A stretch of 13,431 bases of DNA from an uncultured Spirochaetaceae bacterium (lineage in GTDB: Bacteria; Spirochaetota; Spirochaetia; Sphaerochaetales; Sphaerochaetaceae): assembly GCA_944389985.1 (NCBI GenBank), contig CALXON010000042.1, positions 1 through 13,431 on the forward strand, in the 5' to 3' direction. The stretch's first letter is position 1. Every line of letters begins with the position of its first letter. Position numbers and translations under genes: made by a program. Below, piece by piece: positions 5,734 to 13,431 of the stretch. The notes under the pieces are model-generated. The model was given only the letters and a program-made list of their open reading frames with translations, ran no database searches and was not told where the DNA came from.

Positions 5734-8306
5734 CAACCTTCCAGCTTCTTCTTCAGACTGTTTATGAAGAGAAGAGCCTCAAGAGGAGTCGATGAATCTG
5801 TATCGAACGCAAGGATCTCCTCAACAGCCTCCTCTGCTGCTGTCTCCTCCTTTTCAGGAGTGTTGTCTATGAAGAGATCTCCCTGTGATGTGTCGAATGA
5901 GTAGTCAGCGAAGTGACGCTTCTGGAACTGTGCCGCACTCTTTATTACATTCTTGGGAAGTCCTGCAAGCTTCGCGACATGTATGCCATAGCTTGATGCA
6001 GAGACTCCGGGTTCTGCCTTTCTCAGGAATGTTATCGTATGCCTTTCCTCGCGGACAGCCATGTGCAGGAGCTGCATGCCTGATGTGTCGAGCATCGTCA
6101 GCTCATGATAATGCGTGGCGAAGAGGGTTATTGCTCCAAGCTGACGCATGTACTCCATCACGGCATATGCGATCGACATTCCGTCCTCCGTGCTCGTTCC
6201 CCTTCCGATCTCGTCCATGATGACAAGGGAGTGCCTTGTCGCTGAGCGGAGTATCATCGCGGTCTCGGACATCTCGACAAGGAATGTCGATTCACCCTTT
6301 GCGAGGTTGTCACTGGCTCCGACCCTGCAGAAGATCTTGTCGGTAAGTGGAATCACAGCTCTGGACGCAGGTACGAATGATCCCATGTGTGCCATGAGCG
6401 TAATGATCGCGATCTGCCTGAGATACGTTGACTTTCCGGCCATGTTCGGTCCTGTGATCAGGGCAAAGCGTGATGGCGCGGAGAAGAATGAGTTTGCTAT
6501 GTACTCAGCTCGTCCTGTGTACTCCTCAACGACAGGATGTCTGCCGTCCACTATCTCGATCTCACCATCCTCGATTATCTCCGGTTCTGTGTAGCCGCAC
6601 TCACGCGCAAGGAATGCAAGGGATGAGTAGTAATCGAGAAGGGAGAGGATCCTGCCCATTAGCGATATCTCGACATAGAGCTCTGCAGCCTTTGCGGAGA
6701 ACCTTGCGAATATGTCACGCTCGATTCGTGTGGCATTAGCCTCGGCTTCCCCTATCCTTCCCTTTATCTCCTCAAGCTCTGAGGTGGTGAATCTCTCACC
6801 CCCAACAAGTGTCTGCCTGCGGATGAAGTAGTCAGGAACACGGTCAAGCTGCCCCTTGGGAACCTCAAGATAGGCGCCTATTATCCTGTTCTCACCGAGC
6901 TTGAGTATCTGGAGTCCTGTCTCCTCCCTGATCCTTGAGAGGTAGTCCGAGAGTATTCCGTTCCCGTCGGACATCAGTGATCTTTCGTTATCAAGTTCCT
7001 CACTGTAACCGTCGAGTATGACAGTTCCAGACGAGTTTATGTTCGTACATTCGCGGTTGATGGCCTTCGTGATCTCAGCCGAGAATGTGATCAGGGCATC
7101 GAACGAGGATTCGAAGGAAGGCGCGAGCGAGAGATACTCCTCTCTCTCCGTGACAAGTTCGAAAAAGCTTGCTGTCGTGTCCGAGATTGAGATCAGATCG
7201 CGTGGAGTCACCCGTCCCATGGACGCCTTTGAGCTGAGTCTCTCAAGATCAGAGGATGATGAGAGAAGATCCCTGACCCTCTCCATCTCCCTCTCATCGT
7301 CACGGAATCTCCTTACCCACTCAAGTCTCTCCCTGATCCTTGCTGTATCGGCAAGTGGATGAAGGATCTGATCCTTGAGAAAGCGTGCACCCTGTGCGGT
7401 TCTGGTCCTGTTCAGTGCATGGAACAAGGATCCCGTCTTTCCTCCCATCAGAGGCTCTATGAGCTCAAGGTTCCTAACAGCGGCTGAGTTGAGGGAAAGA
7501 AAGCTCTCATCTCCTATTCTCTCTATCGCCCTGAGCTGAGGAAGCTCTGACTTGAGGTTGTCCCTAACGTATCTCAGGAGTGCTCCCGATGATGAGAGAA
7601 CCATGTCGCTTCCATCTATTCCCATGTTCTCCAGAGCAGATGGCGGGAACTGTGACTCCGTCTCCTTCCTTCCCTCCTTCAGTGAGAAGTACCATGAGGG
7701 AAGCTTCGTCACTATCGCAGAAGAGTCATCAAGGACTGCCCTGAGATGTCTTTCAGTGAAGTAGAGATCATCAGATACACAGATCTCCTTGGGTCGTATC
7801 GATGCGAGAACGGACTCAAGGGATGAAAGATCCTTCTCAGGAGGGATAGTACGCACGAAAAAGCTTCCTGCGGAGACATCGCTCCATGCAAGGTATATTC
7901 CTTTCCTGTCCTCATTGACTGCAAGGACATAGGATGCCGAAAGACTGTCAAGGTACTCGTCGTCGACGACGGTTGCCGGGGTGTAGATCTCCGTCACCTG
8001 TCTCTCTGCAAGCTCTCCGGCCTTCTCAGGCAGTGACATCTGCTCACAGATGGCGACTTTCTTCCCTGCGTCCAGAAGTCTTCTGAGATAGTTCTTGGCC
8101 GCATGATACGGTATTCCGCACATGGGCGTGTCAACACGCTTTGTAAGCGTGAGATTAAGCAGCTTCGACACCTCAATGGCGTCGGAGCCGAACATCTCGT
8201 AGAAATCACCGAGACGGAAGAAAAGCACCATGTCCTGATGCTTTTCCTTCACCTCCATGTACTGACGCATCATCGGCGTCAGCTTCTCCCCCCTTTCTCC
8301 CGTCAT
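5733..8306 (-). CDS. mutS: DNA mismatch repair protein MutS
   Basis: MutS recognises base mismatches and small loops in DNA and, as an ATP-driven sliding clamp, recruits MutL. I place the start at the ATG 8306-8304, giving 857 residues beginning MTGERGEKLTPMMRQY, which matches the usual MutS N-terminus. A longer in-frame extension to 8405 would run 33 codons into bamA and looks unlike MutS. The mismatch-reading motif GDFYEMF is at 33-39 (Phe35 and Glu37 are the expected contact residues). The ATPase has Walker A GPNMAGKS (619-626), the DEIGRGTS Walker B/signature region (698-705) and THYHEL (731-736). QGDLF at 808-812 resembles a beta-clamp binding motif. The start overlaps the bamA stop as TGATG, with no clear Shine-Dalgarno sequence, so translation is probably coupled. 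No mutL is in the window. Confidence 0.97.
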   Translation of the reverse strand: MTGERGEKLTPMMRQYMEVKEKHQDMVLFFRLGDFYEMFGSDAIEVSKLLNLTLTKRVDTPMCGIPYHAAKNYLRRLLDAGKKVAICEQMSLPEKAGELAERQVTEIYTPATVVDDEYLDSLSASYVLAVNEDRKGIYLAWSDVSAGSFFVRTIPPEKDLSSLESVLASIRPKEICVSDDLYFTERHLRAVLDDSSAIVTKLPSWYFSLKEGRKETESQFPPSALENMGIDGSDMVLSSSGALLRYVRDNLKSELPQLRAIERIGDESFLSLNSAAVRNLELIEPLMGGKTGSLFHALNRTRTAQGARFLKDQILHPLADTARIRERLEWVRRFRDDEREMERVRDLLSSSSDLERLSSKASMGRVTPRDLISISDTTASFFELVTEREEYLSLAPSFESSFDALITFSAEITKAINRECTNINSSGTVILDGYSEELDNERSLMSDGNGILSDYLSRIREETGLQILKLGENRIIGAYLEVPKGQLDRVPDYFIRRQTLVGGERFTTSELEEIKGRIGEAEANATRIERDIFARFSAKAAELYVEISLMGRILSLLDYYSSLAFLARECGYTEPEIIEDGEIEIVDGRHPVVEEYTGRAEYIANSFFSAPSRFALITGPNMAGKSTYLRQIAIITLMAHMGSFVPASRAVIPLTDKIFCRVGASDNLAKGESTFLVEMSETAMILRSATRHSLVIMDEIGRGTSTEDGMSIAYAVMEYMRQLGAITLFATHYHELTMLDTSGMQLLHMAVREERHTITFLRKAEPGVSASSYGIHVAKLAGLPKNVIKSAAQFQKRHFADYSFDTSQGDLFIDNTPEKEETAAEEAVEEILAFDTDSSTPLEALLFINSLKKKLEG

Positions 8307-10837
8307 CAGTAGAGCGATGTCGTGATCGCGAGAACGATCTTCAGTCCGAGAGAATCCTGGAAGAGGAATCCTGAATCCCAGGCAAAACCATTGCTGTGAT
8401 CCCATGTGGCGTTCTTGACGATGTAGAGGCCGAGCGGGAATCCCGGTATCTGCATCCTTATGCCGATACCGCCTGCGAAATACCAGTCGATGTTCGAGAA
8501 CTGTCCGAGCTCGCTGAGCTCAGATGTCACACCGGTTGCGGAGACGAACGCCTCGGCAGCCAGCACCTGGTACACGATCGGGAACGTCAGCTCAAGCTGG
8601 TTGTGCCACAAGAATGCCTTGTCGTACTGGACATCGAATCCGCGTCCGATGTTCATTCCGTCGATGTAGAGCATCTCATACTTCGTGGCACCCATCTTCG
8701 CGTTGTACCAGTCCCATCTGCCCTCACGGCCCCAGTACTGGTCAAGCATCACCGACACAGATGAGGTGAGTGAGACAACGAGGCTCTTCTGCTGCCCTTC
8801 CTCATTCACATAGCTGTAGAGCGAATGGAATCCTGCCGCGCTGAATGAGAGTCTGTTGTAGTTCGAGAGTCCTCCGAGAATACCTCCGGCATATGTGTAC
8901 GATGCAGAGAGCAGGTAACCTCTTGTCGTATTCCTTATAAGGTCCCTTCCATCCCATGTAACAGAGAGCGTGAGCCTGTTGGACCACTGCCATCCGTCGT
9001 GGTACTTCCTGATGAGATCCTCATATGGATCGTACCTGTTCTCATCGTATACGGCATGATTGAGTCCGAACGAGATTCCTGCTGAGAGTGTCAGTGAACC
9101 GGGTTCGAAAGCGAATGTGTAGCCTGTGTTGTATCCCAGAGCGATTCTCCAGTAGTCATACTCCATGAGATAGGCGCTTGTCGGATACGGAGAGTTGTCA
9201 GATGCATACCACGATGCGGCACTGTCATAGCCGAGCGGGAATGTCTCCCTGTTTATGTCACGGCCGTCATAGTAACCTGATCCCTTACCTCTCTGCAGCG
9301 TGTCATCCCTGAGGCTGTGCTCAACAGAGAACGTTATTCCGTTCGACCATCTGTGGTCGCCCACCCAATTATCAGAAAGGGATATGGATACAGACTGGGT
9401 ATCGGGAGATAGCGTTGTCCCGATAGAGAGATCACGGCCAGTCCCTGCCAGATTCCTATCGGCCCACTGAAGGAATCCGGAAATGGGAAACCCGTCAACC
9501 GTGCCACCGAATGTAGCTCCGAACTGAAGCTCCATCTGGTTGCCCTCTTCGACCTGGAACTCGACGACAACACCATCAGGTGTCTCTCCATAGAGAAGGT
9601 TTGCACGAACGGTGGTGAGAAGACCTGTGTTCATCAGGTTCTGCTGGCTTCTGATGAGCTTTGATCTGGAGAAGACGTCGCCTACCTTGAGTGTGATCTC
9701 CCTCTCGAGAACGTAAGGCTTTGTCTTCGTGAGTCCTGTTATGATGATCTCCTCGACGACAGACTGCGGACCTTCGGTGATCTGGATGTCATAGTTGATC
9801 CTGTGTGCCTCAGTGTCTCTCGTCTCTGCAAAGTCGACGAAGGAACGGATGTAGCCGTTGTCGTAATAGAGGGATGCGATGGACTCATACTGCCTCTGTA
9901 TCGCCTCGGCATTGTACGGATCTCCCTCCTCCATCGTTATGAGTGAGGATATCTGCTCATCCGAGTAGATTGTGTTTCCGGAGAAATTAACAGTTCCTAT
10001 GGACCATCTGTCACCCTCCGTTATCCTGTAGACGAGATTGACATAGATTGTCTTGTCATCCTCCTCTCCTGTCGGAACGATATCGACAGAGTCGACTCTG
10101 GCATCGGGGTAGCCCTCCTTGCCGTAGAGTGCGACGATGGCGCTCTTGTCAGTCTCGATGTTCGACTCGACGAAATTACCGCCGTTGAAGAACGACCTGA
10201 CCTTCTGGGTCATGGCTTTCTTTATCTTGTCGGCCGTAAGTCCTGTGACTCCCTCGAAGAGAATGTCACGGACCTTGTACTGCTTGCCCTCACTTATCGT
10301 GTAGAGGATGCTTACTGTGTTGTTCTCCGTGTCATCTGTCTTCTCGACCGCGACAGTAGCGTCCCTGTATCCGTGAGAGAGATAGTATGACTTTATCGCA
10401 TCAGCATTTATCTCAAGCCTTCCGGGTGTGAAGAAATCACCTTTGGAGTACTCCTGAGCACCAAGGGCAGTGCGGCGTCCTATCCTGTCCATTCCAACGG
10501 CATCGACTGAGGACACCATCGGATTCTCCTGTATGTTGAACTGGATGACGAGATTCTGCTCCTCACCCTCCGCAAGAGCTTCCGCGGATACATACGAAAG
10601 CCATGGCTGGGCATACAGCAGACCGTTCATCTCAGAGAAAGTCGCATCGGAAAACGGTTCCATCAGATATGAGGACAGAAGGCTGTTGAGCGTGTGCTCA
10701 GAGACATTCTGCAGACCTGTATAGGTGAAATCGGTCATGGCCTTTCCTTCCCACCAGTCCCCTTCTGCAGCCGCTGCGGGCAGCAGTGATACGATGAGGA
10801 AAACTGAAAGAAGGATGATCCTGCTTATTTTCTTCAC
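8306..10837 (-). CDS. bamA: Outer membrane protein assembly factor BamA
   Basis: BamA is the core of the BAM complex that folds and inserts beta-barrel proteins into the outer membrane. The 843-residue product starts with a signal peptide (MKKISRIILLSVFLIVSLLPAAAA in pieces: basic start, hydrophobic core, probable cleavage after Ala24). Five POTRA domains follow to about residue 432; the third to fifth begin near YKVRDILFEGV (187), WSIGTVNFSGN (278) and VEEIIITGL (361). The rest is an Omp85 barrel, with the loop-6 motif RGF at 732-734 preceded by Gly rather than the usual Val/Ile, and FPLGLYIVK near the end. The last residue is Tyr, an aromatic end consistent with a beta-signal. The start codon is GTG (10837-10835) with GAGGAG 8 nt upstream. 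It lies between tamB and mutS, as in spirochaetes. Confidence 0.95.
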   Translation of the reverse strand: MKKISRIILLSVFLIVSLLPAAAAEGDWWEGKAMTDFTYTGLQNVSEHTLNSLLSSYLMEPFSDATFSEMNGLLYAQPWLSYVSAEALAEGEEQNLVIQFNIQENPMVSSVDAVGMDRIGRRTALGAQEYSKGDFFTPGRLEINADAIKSYYLSHGYRDATVAVEKTDDTENNTVSILYTISEGKQYKVRDILFEGVTGLTADKIKKAMTQKVRSFFNGGNFVESNIETDKSAIVALYGKEGYPDARVDSVDIVPTGEEDDKTIYVNLVYRITEGDRWSIGTVNFSGNTIYSDEQISSLITMEEGDPYNAEAIQRQYESIASLYYDNGYIRSFVDFAETRDTEAHRINYDIQITEGPQSVVEEIIITGLTKTKPYVLEREITLKVGDVFSRSKLIRSQQNLMNTGLLTTVRANLLYGETPDGVVVEFQVEEGNQMELQFGATFGGTVDGFPISGFLQWADRNLAGTGRDLSIGTTLSPDTQSVSISLSDNWVGDHRWSNGITFSVEHSLRDDTLQRGKGSGYYDGRDINRETFPLGYDSAASWYASDNSPYPTSAYLMEYDYWRIALGYNTGYTFAFEPGSLTLSAGISFGLNHAVYDENRYDPYEDLIRKYHDGWQWSNRLTLSVTWDGRDLIRNTTRGYLLSASYTYAGGILGGLSNYNRLSFSAAGFHSLYSYVNEEGQQKSLVVSLTSSVSVMLDQYWGREGRWDWYNAKMGATKYEMLYIDGMNIGRGFDVQYDKAFLWHNQLELTFPIVYQVLAAEAFVSATGVTSELSELGQFSNIDWYFAGGIGIRMQIPGFPLGLYIVKNATWDHSNGFAWDSGFLFQDSLGLKIVLAITTSLY

Positions 10838-10917
10838 TTTGAAAGCTCCTCAGGTTATATTACCAGAATTGCCGGTCATAGACTACACTCCGCGGCATGC
10901 ACATCCAAACAACACAA
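10838..10917. other. tamB-bamA intergenic gap with no terminator or credible promoter
   Basis: These 80 bases hold the bamA Shine-Dalgarno site and no stem-loop followed by a T run. The short palindromes CCGCGG and GCATGC are present but small. tamB and bamA are therefore likely to be cotranscribed. Confidence 0.5.
10846..10851 (-). promoter_or_regulatory. bamA ribosome binding site (GAGGAG) before a GTG start
   Basis: The minus strand reads GAGGAG followed by 8 nt and GTG AAG AAA. The good spacing, and the signal peptide that starts exactly there, decide the GTG as the start. No ATG lies in a better position. Confidence 0.75.
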
Positions 10918-13431
10918 TCACCACACAATACGTTTGGAGAATCCGAAACCGAACGAATCCACTATATCATAGACCGTTATGTTCACAGGCTGGGTGAAGA
11001 ACCTGAACGTGCACATCGGATTCTCCCACTCCAGTGAGACCTCGATGTCGATGTTGAGGTCATCGGCGATGAAGGTGTGCTTCCTCTCGTTCTGCCCCTC
11101 AGCGGCTGAAAGGTGGATCATTCCCTCAAGATACAATGACGGAGTGAGGTACTTTCCGAGATAGAGTGTCGTTCCGTTGAGATACCTTGCCATCGGGGAG
11201 AGCGTGTCCTCGAGGCTTGAGGCGACAAGCGACACAGTATCGTAGAGGATGTTCTCGACGATGTTCGTATGGAGCGAGAATGTGTCGAGGGAGAGAGCCT
11301 GTCTGATCGACTGCTCCAGTCCGATGTCCACAGGACGTATGATTCCCATTCTTGAAAGTATGTCCACGGAGGATGAGACAAGTGAGAATACCGATGACAC
11401 CGACACCTCACCGTATGCCGTTGACGGGAGAATCGCTCCGCCGAGAATGGACATGATCTCATTCAGATCCTTTGACGGAGAGCTCTCGAATGTCGGGTTG
11501 ATGTTGTCGAGAGTCGAGTTGCGGAGTATCAGGTAGATATCGACCTCACGGCCCTCGGAGTCGAAGTCCCTGAGCCTTGCGCGGAGGTTGATCAGCGGAT
11601 CGAAGCCCCCTTCTCCGTACTCCCTGCTCCTGAAGCTTATGTTTCCCTCGGTGATGTAGAAGTTCTTCTGGAAGTAGAAGAACTCTCCCGATCTGATGTT
11701 CAGGTTTCCTGATATATCCATGCCGCCGTACTCATCTATAATGACATGGAGTCTCTGGTTCTCTGCAAGTGTTGCCGTGAGTATAGGATCAGGCCCGAGA
11801 GGGAACACGAACTTCACGTTCTCCCTGAGAAGGAGGTTGAAGTCGATCCTTGTCGACTTGTCAGATCCCCACCACTCAGGAAGCGGCTCCATTCCGAGAG
11901 ACATCGTGAGATCATCTGCAGTGAGATCTCCTCCGAGATAGACCGTCCTGCCGTCGGACTGTATGACAAGATGTCCGGAGACCGTTCCCCAGATATCCAC
12001 ATTGGACTCAGGCATCGGAAGCCTTATGCCGACTTCCTTTCCGTCATACGCCCATACATCGACACCCCACCCCTCGAACGAGAGCGTGTCAGAAAGATCG
12101 AGATAGAGCGAGACACGGCCCGGAAGCCTCTCGTATGTCTTCAGATCGAGAACAGTACAGTCATCGACATTGGACTGTATCATGTTGTCCCAGATATAGA
12201 ATGTCGGGTTATGGAGGATAACGCGCTCGTCAGGCATCCAGAAGACATCGAAGGCAGCGCTGTCTGCCTCCAGGAAACCTGTGAGGATCCACTCACTTCC
12301 GTTTTTAACCGCATCGATATGTCCCCTTATAGGTGCAGGATCATAGAATATGACAGTAGGCTCAGGCATGAAGAGGTTCGCTATGCTGACCTCGAACTTC
12401 TCTATGTCGACTGCGACCATGGCATTGTCCGAGAGAGAGCCGGATGCCCTGAACGCCGCAGCAGGAGCTATGTCAACTGCAAGATCGAAGCTCCTGTTCA
12501 CAGTGTCATAGTAGCCTCCGGCAAGTGTTCCTGTGAATGTGAATCTTCCGTCCATGTACTCGATGTGCAGTGAGCGTTCATCTGTCCTGATCCTGTTGTC
12601 CAGTGTGAGGCCTGAGAGCACAAGATCAGCAGAAGACGGAAGACCGTCATTCCTGAACGAGAGCAATGCTCCGATGATGGTGTCGCCCGAGCCGAGGAAA
12701 CCCGAGAGCGAGAGAGATGCTGATATCGGGTAATCCCTGTCCTCGTTGGCTATGGCGTAGGAAAGAGACGCTGAGGTGTTGAACTTTCCGGTCTCAGAGG
12801 AATATGAGAGGATGTCGGATGAGATGTGGAATGATCCGTTCTGGTACTCTATGTCACTGAGCTCGATGCTCCTCATGTCTATTTCAAGAGACGCCCTGAG
12901 CGTCCTCGGATCATTGATCATGTCGTAGCTTCCGGCATCTATGCTGCCAGCGAACGAGAGATCCTCCAGACTTCCTCCCCTTCCTGTAAGACTTGCCGAT
13001 CCGACAAATCCCTCAAGTCCGAGACGTGCGAGATTGAAGTTGCTGAACTCAAGGATTCCTGCGTATACTCCTTCGTTCTCCGCTACGGATATCATTATCT
13101 CCTCCCTGTCCTCGGTTCTCTGGGATGCAAGGTACAGGGCGAATGACGGGTACTCATATGACACGCTGATCATGCCGCGGAGCGGTTCTGTCTCAACTCC
13201 GGCGAGAATTATGTCCGTGAACTCCATCCCGTCATTGTCCGCATGTGCGGAGAACGAGAGATCAGGAGCTGTCGGAAGATGCCTCATGTTGACTATCTGG
13301 AAGGACGGGACATCGATCGAGAGACTCTGCTCTGCGAATGAGAACTCGAGGGCTATGTCACCTGTGAGACTGCTTGGCCTGACATCACTGGACGGGACCG
13401 GAAGCTCGAATGATCTGAACGCAGCGCTTCC
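10918..13431 (-). CDS. tamB: TamB-family translocation and assembly protein (5' end outside window)
   Basis: TamB proteins are long, mostly beta-structured periplasmic proteins anchored in the inner membrane. They are thought to bridge to Omp85 barrels, aiding outer membrane protein assembly and/or lipid transport. The reading frame is open to the window edge, so 837 C-terminal residues are visible and the Met at 13287 is internal. The visible part is a long run of alternating short beta strands with frequent Ser/Asp/Gly turns. It ends in the TamB (DUF490) domain, recognisable by GGFDPLINLRARLRDF (bases about 11613-11566), a following NSTLDNINPTFESSPS and LNEIMSILGG. The C-terminus is FGFGFSKRIVW, ending in an aromatic residue. 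Spirochaetes generally have TamB without TamA, and TamB is reported to associate with BamA in Borrelia, which fits the adjacent bamA. The N-terminal anchor cannot be assessed here. Confidence 0.9.
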   Translation of the reverse strand, partial: GSAAFRSFELPVPSSDVRPSSLTGDIALEFSFAEQSLSIDVPSFQIVNMRHLPTAPDLSFSAHADNDGMEFTDIILAGVETEPLRGMISVSYEYPSFALYLASQRTEDREEIMISVAENEGVYAGILEFSNFNLARLGLEGFVGSASLTGRGGSLEDLSFAGSIDAGSYDMINDPRTLRASLEIDMRSIELSDIEYQNGSFHISSDILSYSSETGKFNTSASLSYAIANEDRDYPISASLSLSGFLGSGDTIIGALLSFRNDGLPSSADLVLSGLTLDNRIRTDERSLHIEYMDGRFTFTGTLAGGYYDTVNRSFDLAVDIAPAAAFRASGSLSDNAMVAVDIEKFEVSIANLFMPEPTVIFYDPAPIRGHIDAVKNGSEWILTGFLEADSAAFDVFWMPDERVILHNPTFYIWDNMIQSNVDDCTVLDLKTYERLPGRVSLYLDLSDTLSFEGWGVDVWAYDGKEVGIRLPMPESNVDIWGTVSGHLVIQSDGRTVYLGGDLTADDLTMSLGMEPLPEWWGSDKSTRIDFNLLLRENVKFVFPLGPDPILTATLAENQRLHVIIDEYGGMDISGNLNIRSGEFFYFQKNFYITEGNISFRSREYGEGGFDPLINLRARLRDFDSEGREVDIYLILRNSTLDNINPTFESSPSKDLNEIMSILGGAILPSTAYGEVSVSSVFSLVSSSVDILSRMGIIRPVDIGLEQSIRQALSLDTFSLHTNIVENILYDTVSLVASSLEDTLSPMARYLNGTTLYLGKYLTPSLYLEGMIHLSAAEGQNERKHTFIADDLNIDIEVSLEWENPMCTFRFFTQPVNITVYDIVDSFGFGFSKRIVW

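Noticed and set aside
8307..8405. N-terminal extension of MutS (33 codons) into bamA
   Set aside because: The extension is antisense-free but out of frame with conserved BamA C-terminal coding, does not look like MutS, and the ATG at 8306 gives the normal family N-terminus.
10857..10862. TGG-TAATAT resembling an extended -10 box upstream of bamA
   Set aside because: Transcription would start inside the Shine-Dalgarno site, and there is no -35 match at a proper distance.
11746..12573. Plus-strand open frame of 275 codons inside tamB
   Set aside because: It is fully antisense to a well-supported TamB frame, resembles no family I recognise, and has the charged, low-meaning composition expected of a shadow frame.
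13285..13287. ATG at 13287 as the start of tamB
   Set aside because: I translated upstream codons and the frame stays open to 13431 with the same beta-rich composition, so this Met is internal.

Overview
The window is an ordinary stretch of bacterial chromosome. Every gene I can support lies on the minus strand, so transcription runs from high to low coordinates. In transcription order the genes are tamB (5' part outside the window), bamA, mutS, then a 110-base gap, then rimP, nusA, infB, rbfA and truB (3' part outside). There are no tRNA or rRNA genes, CRISPR arrays, insertion sequences or phage genes. The only non-coding stretches are 80 bases (tamB-bamA), 110 bases (mutS-rimP) and 12 bases (nusA-infB).

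The organism has an outer membrane, as shown by BamA and TamB. The tamB-bamA-mutS order resembles the tamB-bamA-skp-mutS order I recall from Treponema pallidum, so a spirochaete (Treponema/Sphaerochaeta relatives) is my best guess. This rests on gene order and general protein character, not on a database search.

Region 1 (13431-8306) is envelope biogenesis: TamB and BamA, followed by the mismatch repair ATPase MutS, whose start codon overlaps the bamA stop by one base (TGATG). Region 2 (5732-5623) is the only real regulatory gap. It carries a good sigma70-type promoter candidate (TTGACA-17-TAAAAG) and an 8-bp hairpin with a short, broken T tail just before rimP. Region 3 (5622-1) is the classic translation/transcription cluster: ribosome maturation (RimP), elongation/termination factor NusA, initiation factor IF2, cold-shock 30S maturation factor RbfA and tRNA pseudouridine-55 synthase TruB. 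These genes overlap or nearly abut, so they are almost certainly one transcript.

I did not find an undescribed system. The points most worth a second look are the hairpin that any rimP-nusA transcript must cross (a possible NusA-responsive attenuator), the zinc-ribbon-like tail on NusA, the charged insertion in the NusA S1 domain, and the absence of a skp gene between bamA and mutS.
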